DNA from: Acidobacteriota bacterium
GTDB lineage: Bacteria > Acidobacteriota > Blastocatellia > Pyrinomonadales > Pyrinomonadaceae
Assembly (NCBI GenBank): GCA_023389035.1
Contig: JAEWFC010000033.1
Span: forward strand, 4,348 to 68,347
Length of the DNA: 64,000 nt
Direction of reading: 5' to 3'
This document shows, in pieces, positions 33,490-42,017 of this stretch (the stretch's first letter is position 1; every line of letters starts with the position of its first letter). The notes under the pieces are model-generated. The model worked only from the letters and a program-made list of their open reading frames with translations, was not told the origin of the DNA and searched no databases. The translations under genes were made by a program, and so were the position numbers.

Positions 33490-35889
33490 CGCCGTGCGCA
33501 CCTTGATCGGAGCTTTCAGCGCATGTTCGAACACTTCTTGAACATGCTCAACAAATATGAATTTCAGATCTCGAGCGACCTCTTTAGGCAGATCTTCGAG
33601 GTCACGACTGTTAAGCCTGGGTAATATCACGGTCTTCAGCTTGGCGCGCCGCGCAGCCAAAAGCTTTTCTTTTACGCCGCCGATCGGCAATACATTGCCC
33701 CGAAGCGTGATCTCACCCGTCATTGCTACGTCCTTCCGTACCGGACGCTGGGCGAGAACCGAAACAAGTGCTGTTGCCATTGTGATTCCGGCGCTCGGCC
33801 CGTCTTTAGGTATCGCCCCTTCGGGAATGTGAATGTGAATATCGTAATTGTCCCAGATATCGTCAGCTATTCCGAGGTCAGCAGAACGCGCTTTCGCATA
33901 TGAGTATGCAGCCTGTGCCGATTCCTGCATCACTTCGCCAAGCTGACCGGTCAGCTGAAGTTTGCCTTTGCCGCGGGTCTTGATCGCCTCGATAAACAGA
34001 ATGTCACCACCAACAGCGGTCCAGGCAAGCCCGGTCACTGTGCCTATCTGGTCCTTCTTCAAAGCTCCTTCGTTGAAGATCTTTGGCGCTCGCAGGAATT
34101 CCTTAACGTTTTCAACGGTGACGCGGACCGGTTTAAATTCGTCGTCGGACTCCGCTTTAATACGGGCGACCTTTCGCGCGATCTTTCCTATCTCGCGCTC
34201 TAAATGTCGCAGCCCCGCCTCCTGGGTGTATTCGGAAACGATCAACGCGATGGCCTTTTTATCAAATTTGACGTCGTTCTTTTCTAGCCCATTCTCGCCG
34301 ATCTGTTTCGGGATCAAGTGGCGGCGAGCGATCTCGATCTTTTCCTCTTCCGTATATCCTGTCAGCGAGATTATCTCCATACGATCACGAAGAGCCGGCT
34401 GGATCGTGTCGAGCATATTCGCCGTCGTCATGAACATAACGTTGGAAAGATCGAATGTGATGCCGAGATAATTGTCGCGAAAGGTCGAGTTTTGTTCAGG
34501 ATCGAGCACTTCGAGCAGTGCCGAACTTGGGTCGCCGCGGAAATCCGCACCCACCTTGTCGATCTCGTCGAGCATCATCAGCGGATTATTGGTGCCCGCC
34601 TGCTGTATCCCCTGAATTATACGACCAGGCATTGCTCCGACGTATGTTCGCCGATGCCCGCGGATCTCGGCTTCGTCATGCAAACCGCCAAGACTTAATC
34701 GGACAAACTTACGATTCAAGGCCCTTGCGACCGAACGCCCGAGCGACGTCTTCCCGACTCCCGGTGGCCCGACCAGACATAGGATCGAGCCCTTGGGCTT
34801 TTCCATTAACTTGCGGACAGCAAGAGCCTCCACGATCCGTTCTTTCACACGCTCCAGGCCGTAATGATCCTCGTCGAGTATCTTCTCTGCTTTCTTCAGA
34901 TTGAGGTTGTCTTTCGATTCTTTCGACCACGGCAGCTCGGTCATAATATCGAGCCAGTTCCGAAGCGTTGCGGTCTCCGCAGTATCCGGGTGCATTCTCT
35001 CAAGCTTTTTCAACTGCCGAAGGGCCTCCTCCTCCGCACTTTCAGGCATTTTCGCTTTGAGGATCTTGTCGCGATACAGCTCGATCTCTTCGTAAAGCTC
35101 ATTTCCCTCTCCCAATTCGCTCTGAATTGCCTTAAGCTGCTGCCGCAAAAAGTACTCCCGCTGCGAGCGGTCAATGTCGGCACGAGCTTGAGTGTTGATC
35201 TCCTGTTGAACCGTTAGTACGTCGATCTCTTTACTGAGGAGCTCATTCACACGACGCAGCCGAGTAACCGGGTCGACGATATCGAGCACACTCTGAGCAT
35301 CCTCTACTTTCAACTCGAGATTCGAGGCCGATAGGTCTGCAAGCCGGCCGGCGTCGTCAAGGTTCGCGATGATCGCGAGCACTTCCGGCGAGATGTTCTT
35401 GCCCATGCTTGCGGCTCGTTCCATCGAACCTCGAACATTGCGGACCAGCGCCTCTACTTCTAGTGAATTCTCAGGGGCGAGAGGCTCTGATACGGGCGTA
35501 ATGTTCGCCGTAACATGATCACCCGACGAATCGACCGAATCCACCGCAGTACGCGATAGCCCCTGAATAAGGATACGAATGCGTCCATCGGGAAGCTTGA
35601 GCATTCGCATGATGATGGCAACGGTTCCCGTATCGTAAAGATCGTCGCGAGCAGGGTCTTCCTTATTGACGTCCTTCTGTGAAACGAGGACGATCATTCT
35701 ATTGTCTTTCAACGCTTCTTCAACGGCTTTGATCGATTTATCCCTCGAAACAAAGAGCGGCACTATCATGAAAGGGTAGATTACGATGTCGCGAAGAGGG
35801 AGTGCAGGCAGAACCGCTGGGATCTGCATCATCGGCTCGACGATCTCGCCTTCGGAGAGAGAGATCGGGAATTCTTGGATATCAGCCAT
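33481..35889 (-). CDS. lon: ATP-dependent protease Lon
   Basis: 802 residues from ATG 35889. Order: Lon N-terminal substrate domain (20-215), coiled region, AAA+ module with Walker A GPPGVGKTSLG and Walker B MLDEIDKV, and the Ser-Lys protease domain with PKDGPSAGITMATAL (catalytic Ser) and the Lys in PIGGVKEKLLAA. Lon degrades misfolded and regulatory proteins. The first 11 codons of the longer frame are excluded since homology begins with MADIQEFP. A compact terminator overlaps its stop. It is transcribed after nrdR with a 93-base gap. Confidence 0.97.
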   Translation of the reverse strand: MADIQEFPISLSEGEIVEPMMQIPAVLPALPLRDIVIYPFMIVPLFVSRDKSIKAVEEALKDNRMIVLVSQKDVNKEDPARDDLYDTGTVAIIMRMLKLPDGRIRILIQGLSRTAVDSVDSSGDHVTANITPVSEPLAPENSLEVEALVRNVRGSMERAASMGKNISPEVLAIIANLDDAGRLADLSASNLELKVEDAQSVLDIVDPVTRLRRVNELLSKEIDVLTVQQEINTQARADIDRSQREYFLRQQLKAIQSELGEGNELYEEIELYRDKILKAKMPESAEEEALRQLKKLERMHPDTAETATLRNWLDIMTELPWSKESKDNLNLKKAEKILDEDHYGLERVKERIVEALAVRKLMEKPKGSILCLVGPPGVGKTSLGRSVARALNRKFVRLSLGGLHDEAEIRGHRRTYVGAMPGRIIQGIQQAGTNNPLMMLDEIDKVGADFRGDPSSALLEVLDPEQNSTFRDNYLGITFDLSNVMFMTTANMLDTIQPALRDRMEIISLTGYTEEEKIEIARRHLIPKQIGENGLEKNDVKFDKKAIALIVSEYTQEAGLRHLEREIGKIARKVARIKAESDDEFKPVRVTVENVKEFLRAPKIFNEGALKKDQIGTVTGLAWTAVGGDILFIEAIKTRGKGKLQLTGQLGEVMQESAQAAYSYAKARSADLGIADDIWDNYDIHIHIPEGAIPKDGPSAGITMATALVSVLAQRPVRKDVAMTGEITLRGNVLPIGGVKEKLLAARRAKLKTVILPRLNSRDLEDLPKEVARDLKFIFVEHVQEVFEHALKAPIKVRTAKA

Positions 35890-35982
35890 AAACTTTGAGT
35901 TTATTCTTAAGCAGGACCGCAAGCAAGGAAGCCGCGGAATTCACGTTCGAAGCGATGGAAGTCGTTAGAAAGGTGCCAGGGG

Positions 35983-36480
35983 CTATTTTTTGCCCTTTTT
36001 CGGCTTTTTGGCGGGAACTTGCGTTTCGCGGGCACGAACAAGATCTTTGAGTTCGTTCATGAACTCCGAAACGTCTTCAAACTCGAGGTAAACTGATGCA
36101 AAGCGAACGTATGCGACCTTATCCAGCGACTTCAACCGCCGCATAATGATCTTTCCGATCTCACTCGTTGCGAGCTCGCGATCGGCAGAGTCCTGCACCA
36201 CCTTCTCGACCTGATCGGCGATCGTTTCAAGCTGTGTTGTTGATATAGGCCGTTTTTCACACGCACGGAGTAGGCCGGCGAGTATCTTATTGCGTTCAAA
36301 AGATTCCCGCTTCCCGTCCTTCTTGACGACCATGTACGGGATCTCGTCGATCCTTTCGTAGGAGGTGAATCGGCGGCCGCAATCGAGACATTCCCGACGT
36401 CGGCGGATGGAATCGCCGTCTTTTGATTCGCGCGAATCGACGACCTTATCTTCGATATGTGAGCAAAAGGGGCAACGCAT
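35983..36480 (-). CDS. nrdR: Transcriptional repressor NrdR
   Basis: 165 residues. The N-terminal zinc ribbon has CPFC and CLDCGRRF pairs, followed by the ATP-cone domain (VVKKDGKRESFERNKILAGLLRACEKRP in pieces). NrdR senses dATP/ATP and represses ribonucleotide reductase genes, none of which is in this window. The C-terminus ends in a lysine-rich tail (KKPKKGKK), a little longer than usual. It lies 9 bases after the flippase-like gene, so the two are in one transcript. Confidence 0.96.
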   Translation of the reverse strand: MRCPFCSHIEDKVVDSRESKDGDSIRRRRECLDCGRRFTSYERIDEIPYMVVKKDGKRESFERNKILAGLLRACEKRPISTTQLETIADQVEKVVQDSADRELATSEIGKIIMRRLKSLDKVAYVRFASVYLEFEDVSEFMNELKDLVRARETQVPAKKPKKGKK

Positions 36481-36489
36481 AGGCTGTGA

Positions 36490-37569
36490 TCAATGCTCGG
36501 TTGTAAGTTTTCCGTTGTTGTTCGGGGCTTCGGACTCGATCTCTTCGGCGGCGTGCTCGCTTGAGAGCAGGCTGCGGAAACGTTCAATACTTATATCGCC
36601 ATGCAGGAAATAATACAAACCGAACACCAGTGCAGGAGCGAAGTATACGAGGTGCATCACGATCGTTGCTGCTGCGGCATCCTCTGTTCGAATGTCAGGC
36701 CGAAGGAAGATCAGGCTAGCCGCGGTCGCCGTGTGGAACGCGCCTGCAGCACCGCCGGGCGTCGGCACGACCGAACTAACCACGGCAAACCCCATTATGA
36801 AGAGCGAATCGCTGAAGGTTAGAGGAAGGTCAAAGGCCACCAGGACAAGCCATGTTGGCACTGAAATCGAAAGCCAGAGCGCGATGGACCAGAAGGACAC
36901 CGTCAGCAGCTCACGCCAGTCCCGAAGAATACTCAGTGCAGCTGCGAGTTGCCGGAACAAACTCAAAATGATCTTGCGAATCCGCGTTGGGATGAATCTG
37001 CGGTCCGTTACACGTTCGACCCAACCGATCACACGCGGCGATATTCGCTGAAAGATCACCAGCATCACAAAGCCGACGACAACCGCAGCCAACATCAGGT
37101 AACCCGCACGTTGGACGAGAAGGAACTCCGATTCCCTGCCCGCGGGCGGCGTGAAGAACAAAAGGTTAACTGAAAAGAAACAGACGATGGCTGCAAGATC
37201 AAAGATACGTTCGACGCCCAGCGTAACTAGTGCGGCGGACGGCCGAACGCGTTTGTCCCGCATTGGCAACCACATGGGCCGCACTATCTCGCCCGCGCGG
37301 CCGATAAGGAACACCGCAGCAAACCCGACAGTAGTGGTCGCAAATAGTTCTTTCAGGCTCGTCTTGGTGATAGGTTCGAGCAAGACCTGCCAGCGTATCG
37401 CTCTCAGCAAATATCCGATACAAATTATAGCTATCGCCGTCGCGATATAAACATAATTAGCTCGAGCGACGCTTTGGCGCACCTCTTGCCAGTCCAGGTC
37501 TTTGCCGAAAAACCAAAGAATGAAAGCTGCAAACAGAAACAGCAAGGTGAATTTAACGTATCTCTTCAA
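36490..37569 (-). CDS. YbhN/MprF-type integral membrane protein (LPG synthase TM family)
   Basis: About 360 residues with seven or eight membrane segments and the family's RAIRWQVLLEPI and GRAGEIVRPMWLPMRDK motifs, plus VPTPGGAAGAFHTA near the C-terminus. Members are lipid flippase-like or of unknown role; the synthetase domain of MprF is missing. The frame is open up to 37827 but overlaps the divergent Tat-type gene's promoter; homology starts near LKRYVKFTLLFLF, so TTG 37569 (or CTG 37602) is the likelier start. Both are non-ATG, hence the uncertainty. Confidence 0.75.
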   Translation of the reverse strand: MKRYVKFTLLFLFAAFILWFFGKDLDWQEVRQSVARANYVYIATAIAIICIGYLLRAIRWQVLLEPITKTSLKELFATTTVGFAAVFLIGRAGEIVRPMWLPMRDKRVRPSAALVTLGVERIFDLAAIVCFFSVNLLFFTPPAGRESEFLLVQRAGYLMLAAVVVGFVMLVIFQRISPRVIGWVERVTDRRFIPTRIRKIILSLFRQLAAALSILRDWRELLTVSFWSIALWLSISVPTWLVLVAFDLPLTFSDSLFIMGFAVVSSVVPTPGGAAGAFHTATAASLIFLRPDIRTEDAAAATIVMHLVYFAPALVFGLYYFLHGDISIERFRSLLSSEHAAEEIESEAPNNNGKLTTEH

Positions 37570-37765
37570 GGCAGAAGCTACCGGGTCCTTTGAGAGTTCG
37601 GTCAGCGAGACTGTCCCCGCCGCGTGGTCAAACTCTTGACAATACCGTAAATCCGCAATAAACGCGAATTCAGCGCGCGCCGTAAAAAACGATTCGATAT
37701 CGGTAACTAAAAAAGCTATTATCCTTGCGACGATCTCACAACCCAAAGTAACAGGAGCACGAAAG

Positions 37766-38098
37766 ATGAACCACATTGATCGACGGACAATGCTAAAGGC
37801 TACAGCACTCGCCGGAGCATCAGCCACGGTCGGTTTTGCGGGCGTACCGACAACTGACGATGGCTATAAAGCGGAGCGTGAACGGATGATGTCGCTCGGA
37901 TTTACGGAGGGCGAGGCCGAATGCTGGGAAATGGCAGCGCGCGCCGCTGCCGCGTTTTTTAAGCTCCCCGAACTTCACCCTATGGACAAGCAGGAGGTTG
38001 CGACGGCGATCCACGTTTTGCAGAATAAACTCCTAGGGCGTCCGACCTATCGAAAATATTTGGAGTCGGCTAAAGCAGCTGCTGAAAAGAAAGGCTGA
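37766..38098 (+). CDS. Small exported protein with Tat-like signal
   Basis: 110 residues. DRRTMLKATALAGASAT at the N-terminus matches a twin-arginine-type signal (RR followed by a hydrophobic run and an A-rich end). The mature part of about 80 residues is helical with GFTEGEAECWEMAARAAAAFF and a lysine-rich end. AGGAG precedes the ATG. No family is recognised. It is divergent from the flippase-like gene and stands alone. Confidence 0.6.
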   Translation: MNHIDRRTMLKATALAGASATVGFAGVPTTDDGYKAERERMMSLGFTEGEAECWEMAARAAAAFFKLPELHPMDKQEVATAIHVLQNKLLGRPTYRKYLESAKAAAEKKG

Positions 38099-38263
38099 TG
38101 GTGCCGCATCACCCACATCATCGCTCATAAGCCCGAATTTATTGAAATATAAGAAATTTAACGGGAACTTTCACCGTGTCAGCGGCGTATTTTTGTGTTG
38201 GCAAGAAGAGATTTCACAGCTTGCTGAGGTTTGTCGGGCAAGGACCTTACGGAGATAGATAAC

Positions 38264-38857
38264 TTGGAAGCTTTGAAAGCGGTTCCAGAATTGAACGGTG
38301 CAGAACTTGTGCGAAGGGCACGGGCAGGCGACGGCGTTGCTTGGGAAGAGATAGTCACAACGTTTTCACGCCGTATTTTCAATCTGGCTTATCGCTTTAC
38401 GTCGAATCCGGATGCCGCTGAAGACCTGACCCAAGAGGTTTTCATTCGCATCTACCGCACTCTGGATCAATATGACCCCAAACAGGGCGATCTGGCGAAT
38501 TGGCTGATGCGGCTGGCGAGGAATTTGATAATTGATGATTACCGGCATCGGCAGCGGAACCCGCAAAATACAATGGCGGACACCGTTGACGACCATCAAT
38601 ACCATCTGAGAGCGGTCGGCACGTCGGCACAAAAGGAGATGGAACGCCGCGAATTGGCGTCACAAGTACAGGAAGGGATCGATAAATTGCCCGCAGACCT
38701 CAAGACTTGCGTCATTCTGCGGGATATTGAGGAATTGAGTTATCAGGAGATCGTGGATGTACTGCAGATCCCGGAAGGCACGGTCAAATCGCGGATTAAT
38801 CGCGGCCGTATCGAGCTTGCAAAGATTCTAAGGCGGATGAGGGTCGTAACCGTTTAA
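38264..38857 (+). CDS. ECF-type RNA polymerase sigma factor
   Basis: About 197 residues. Sigma region 2 is seen as FNLAYRFTSNPDAAEDLTQEVFIRIYR and region 4 as LPADLKTCVILRDIEELSYQEIVDVL with EGTVKSRINRGR. A TTG start at 38264 has GGAG 9 bases upstream; a TTG at 38231 would add 11 residues but its GAGG is too close. It is followed 81 bases later by a two-zinc-finger membrane protein that is most likely its anti-sigma factor, so an extracytoplasmic signal is expected. Confidence 0.92.
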   Translation: MEALKAVPELNGAELVRRARAGDGVAWEEIVTTFSRRIFNLAYRFTSNPDAAEDLTQEVFIRIYRTLDQYDPKQGDLANWLMRLARNLIIDDYRHRQRNPQNTMADTVDDHQYHLRAVGTSAQKEMERRELASQVQEGIDKLPADLKTCVILRDIEELSYQEIVDVLQIPEGTVKSRINRGRIELAKILRRMRVVTV

Positions 38858-38938
38858 GGAAAATATTAAAGGCGGCAAATGTCAGGCTAGGCGCCGTCAA
38901 TAGGTTAGGAAAAAGATCAAGGTGTAATTAAGGTCGTT

Positions 38939-39703
38939 ATGTCAGTAGGAGCAAAGAAATTGATGGACTGCACGGAGTTTGAGGATCGGATGTCCGATTA
39001 CCTCGAACGCAGTCTTGACGCCGTCACACACAAGGCTGCGGCCGCTCACGTACTCAAATGCCCCATCTGTCACGCACTCGTAAATGATGTAAAGCAGTCA
39101 CTTGCCGTTTGCCGACAGATGGCGGAGCCGAGAACGCCGCTGACACGTCTCGAGGCGAAGATCATATCTAGTACGGTTCCAGATGTTTCACTGCATTGCA
39201 CTGAGTTTGAAGAACATTTGACGGACTACCTCGATGGATTCCTTCCCGCCCAGACCTTTCATCGCTGGGAAAGGCATGCAGTCATTTGTGATGACTGCAC
39301 TGACCTGCCGGGCGAGGTCGTCCGGTCACTTGCTGCGATAGTTGCTTATAAGACAGATGAACTGCCGATACCGTTTGGGATGAACGAGCGGATCTTGCAG
39401 CAAACGCTCGGGACCGTTCAGGCGGCCGAGGCAAAGGCATCGTGGTCATCGCGTTTCGAAGAATGGATCCGCGGTATACGTATCCCGATCTCGGTACCGC
39501 AGCTGGCACCGGTTGCGATGATGCTAATGTTCGCGTTTCTATTCGTTAGTCAGACCGTCTCCGCCGATGGATCTTTGAGCGATGTTTATAGCAAAAGCGT
39601 GCAGCTTGCAGAACAGACATATCGGCAAGGGACCGAAGCCTGGCAGGGCCGTCCGAGCGAATTGCCGTCAGCGCCGGTGAACGAGAACGAGGGTGGTAAT
39701 TAA
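38939..39703 (+). CDS. Membrane anti-sigma factor with two zf-HC2 domains
   Basis: 254 residues. Two zinc-binding anti-sigma domains in tandem: residues 11-60 (CTEFEDRMSDYLERSLD..., HVLKCPIC) and 83-130 (CTEFEEHLTDYLDGFL..., HAVICDDC). A single membrane helix (VAMMLMFAFLFVSQTV) follows near residue 200 with a short outside tail. A doubled zf-HC2 unit is less common than a single one. It should hold the upstream sigma factor at the membrane until a signal releases it. Its stop is 3 bases before the next gene. Confidence 0.9.
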   Translation: MSVGAKKLMDCTEFEDRMSDYLERSLDAVTHKAAAAHVLKCPICHALVNDVKQSLAVCRQMAEPRTPLTRLEAKIISSTVPDVSLHCTEFEEHLTDYLDGFLPAQTFHRWERHAVICDDCTDLPGEVVRSLAAIVAYKTDELPIPFGMNERILQQTLGTVQAAEAKASWSSRFEEWIRGIRIPISVPQLAPVAMMLMFAFLFVSQTVSADGSLSDVYSKSVQLAEQTYRQGTEAWQGRPSELPSAPVNENEGGN

Positions 39704-39706
39704 TTT

Positions 39707-40468
39707 ATGAACTGTGCGTACCACGTACAAAATGTTGCGGTCGTGCAGTGCAACAGCTGCGGGAAGCCGCTTTGCCCGACGTGTGATCACCGTATCAAGG
39801 GTTTTCCATATTGCCAGGACTGTATTGTCATGGGCGTCGACCTGCTAAGGCAGCATGGCCAGACGAATTACATGCCTTTCGTGAAGAAACGCACTTCCCC
39901 CATCGTCGCTACGCTGCTATCGTTTGTATGCCCGGGACTCGGGGCCGCATACAATGGACAGACGATAAAAGCTTTGGTTTATTTTGCGGTGTTTGTCGGA
40001 CTGTTCCAGATGGCGGTGCTTTCGGGTTTCGCTCTGTTTTTCTTTGGCTTCATCGGAATGTGGTTCTTTGCGGCCCTTGATGCATGGCGAACCGCACAAA
40101 TGATCCGATCCGGTCTGACGCCCGATGTGGCGGAGGATATATTCGTCAAGCGTTTTTCCGGCAACCCAAAGCTATGGGGGATCGTTCTAAGTATCTTGGG
40201 CGCCGCGTTCTTGCTGCAAAGCTTCTTTAATATTCGCGGAATGATGAGGGCTCTTTTGCCCGCATTGCTCATAGGACTGGGCTTGTACATTCTGCGCGGA
40301 TATATCTTTAAGCCGCGGGCTGAGGAAGCCCCGTTTAGGGATTTTGACAGTGTAAGGCCGGCTCCGATATTCTCGGCTGCCACGGGCGAACACCGTTACG
40401 GAACAGGCGATCTGGGATCGCATTCGGGAGATGTTAAGGATCAGCGATACGGACGATGGAACGCGTAA
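39707..40468 (+). CDS. B-box-type zinc-finger membrane protein
   Basis: 253 residues. The N-terminal 45 residues have a B-box-like zinc finger (CAYHVQNVAVVQCNSCGKPLC, with CPTC and CQDC) followed by four or five membrane segments, the first with PGLGAAYNGQTIKALVYF typical of TM2/DUF5668-like regions. A soluble tail ends the protein. It is translated right after the anti-sigma gene and may be an accessory to that signalling unit. Its precise role is unknown. Confidence 0.75.
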   Translation: MNCAYHVQNVAVVQCNSCGKPLCPTCDHRIKGFPYCQDCIVMGVDLLRQHGQTNYMPFVKKRTSPIVATLLSFVCPGLGAAYNGQTIKALVYFAVFVGLFQMAVLSGFALFFFGFIGMWFFAALDAWRTAQMIRSGLTPDVAEDIFVKRFSGNPKLWGIVLSILGAAFLLQSFFNIRGMMRALLPALLIGLGLYILRGYIFKPRAEEAPFRDFDSVRPAPIFSAATGEHRYGTGDLGSHSGDVKDQRYGRWNA

Positions 40469-40477
40469 CGTTTCATC

Positions 40478-40735
40478 ATGTTCCTACAGTGGTTTAGAAT
40501 ACGTTCTAAGGAGTGGTTTTATATGCCTATGTGGTTAAGAGCGGCGGGAGTGGGAAGTAGTCTGATAGTGCTGATCGCACTGATGATCGCCTTCTTCAAG
40601 CAGATCATTACGTTCATCGCGTTCCTAACCGGAGCGATCAAGCTTTTGATCGTTTTGGTCTTCGTCGCTTTGATAATCGGTATCGGCTATATGGTCCTCA
40701 AGGGCTGGAACGAAAGCCGCAAGGCCAAGGGCTAG
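40478..40735 (+). CDS. Small two-helix membrane protein
   Basis: 85 residues with a positively charged start (RIRSKEW), two membrane helices (VGSSLIVLIALMIAFF; LLIVLVFVALIIGIGYMVL) and a basic tail. It starts 10 bases after the B-box protein's stop and is the last gene of the sigma-factor cluster. No family is recognised. Confidence 0.65.
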   Translation: MFLQWFRIRSKEWFYMPMWLRAAGVGSSLIVLIALMIAFFKQIITFIAFLTGAIKLLIVLVFVALIIGIGYMVLKGWNESRKAKG

Positions 40736-40976
40736 CATTTGTCAGTTAAACCATGTTATACTGAGTCGTTCGTTAGAGCAGGTTCCCCACTTGCCATGCG
40801 TCCGGCCAATGTTTATCATTGACCTTCATTTAACTACGAACAAGCTGGGTATAGTTTTCTAATTATTTTCAATTTGTTTGGTCTCGCGTTAGTCGCTCGC
40901 GGCTTGCCCCACGTGATTCCGTGTGCTGGGACGAAAGTTACCCGGTACGAAATCAATCAAGGAGCTTAAAAGCATA

Positions 40977-41795
40977 ATGCAGAAAGACGCAAGGTTCTTT
41001 TCGTTTCTATTTTCACATTCAACAAAAAATAGAATTTATATTCGCCGCGTTTCGGTCTCAAAAAAGATCGTTCAAAACGGCTTACTATCTATTGCATTAA
41101 TACTAGGTATTTCGACACTTGGATTTGGCGTCGCCGGAGTTTTGAATCTCTCGGTCCTCAGTTCAACCGAACTCGCGGCTGCGGTATCACCAGCGACGAC
41201 CGCTCAGGCACAGGTTCCCGTTACAGCTAAGAACATCGATTATTCGCGTCCCGGAGCCTCTGACGAGCTCGCCCTCAATAGCGGCGGCCCTTATTCGGCG
41301 GAGCAGTTGGTTGGCGAAGACCCCGAGGTCGAAAGCCAATTGAAACTGATCCAAACCACAAGCGACGTAGCGAACCTTCCTTCGATCTGGGCCCATTCAG
41401 GCAAGATCAACAACGAATTTGGTTTTCGACGCAATCCATTCGGTGGACGTACCTATGAGTTTCACAACGGTATGGATATCGACGGCGAACGCGGTGACGC
41501 TATAGTTGCACCCGCGGGTGGCAAAGTAACGAAGGCTGGTTGGCAGGGCGGTTATGGGAATATGGTCGAGATCGATCACGGCAACGGGCTGATCACTCGC
41601 TACGGCCATATGTCCAAGGTCGAGGTTGCGGAAGGTGACGGCGTTTCACGCGGAGTGCTTATAGGATATGTAGGCTCGACCGGCCGTTCGACAGGTCCGC
41701 ATCTTCACTTTGAGCTTCGGTTGGGTGACCGACCGATAAATCCGCGTCGATTCCTTCCGCAGCAGCCGATGGACATGCGGCGTGCTTCAAGATAA
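40977..41795 (+). CDS. M23-family peptidoglycan endopeptidase
   Basis: 272 residues. A short cytoplasmic basic start, a membrane or signal helix (residues 37-60) and, from about 145, the LytM/M23 domain with HNGMDIDG (zinc ligands His and Asp), GGYGNMVEIDHGNGLITRYGH and GPHLHFEL. It cuts peptide cross-links in the cell wall. AAGGAG lies 12 bases before ATG 40977. It has its own terminator. A longer frame from 40923 lacks a ribosome site. Confidence 0.92.
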   Translation: MQKDARFFSFLFSHSTKNRIYIRRVSVSKKIVQNGLLSIALILGISTLGFGVAGVLNLSVLSSTELAAAVSPATTAQAQVPVTAKNIDYSRPGASDELALNSGGPYSAEQLVGEDPEVESQLKLIQTTSDVANLPSIWAHSGKINNEFGFRRNPFGGRTYEFHNGMDIDGERGDAIVAPAGGKVTKAGWQGGYGNMVEIDHGNGLITRYGHMSKVEVAEGDGVSRGVLIGYVGSTGRSTGPHLHFELRLGDRPINPRRFLPQQPMDMRRASR

Positions 41796-41818
41796 CCTTT
41801 TCCAACAACCATTTGCTC

Positions 41819-41850
41819 AAAAAGCGAGTCGAATATTCGGCTCGCTTTTT
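41819..41850 (+). terminator. Intrinsic terminator after the M23 gene
   Basis: AAAAAGCGAG-T-CGAA pairs with TTCG-G-CTCGCTTTTT around a two-base loop, followed by GTTTC. It is a strong hairpin and, given the A-run, potentially bidirectional. Confidence 0.9.
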
Positions 41851-42017
41851 GTTTCGGTCCGATCACCCTCGTTCGAAACTACAGGCTGCAGCTTGGAGGT
41901 CTCCGGCCGCCGTCGGTGGATCAGCGACTGGATGGAATTAAGTGGAGAAAGCCGATATACTTTTCTGTTCTCGTTTCGAGTTCGCACCTATCAGATTCAG
42001 AAGGAAAATTACATTCT

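Noticed and set aside
40736..40976. c-di-AMP riboswitch before the M23 gene
   Set aside because: Size and position fit but the conserved core sequences are not present.
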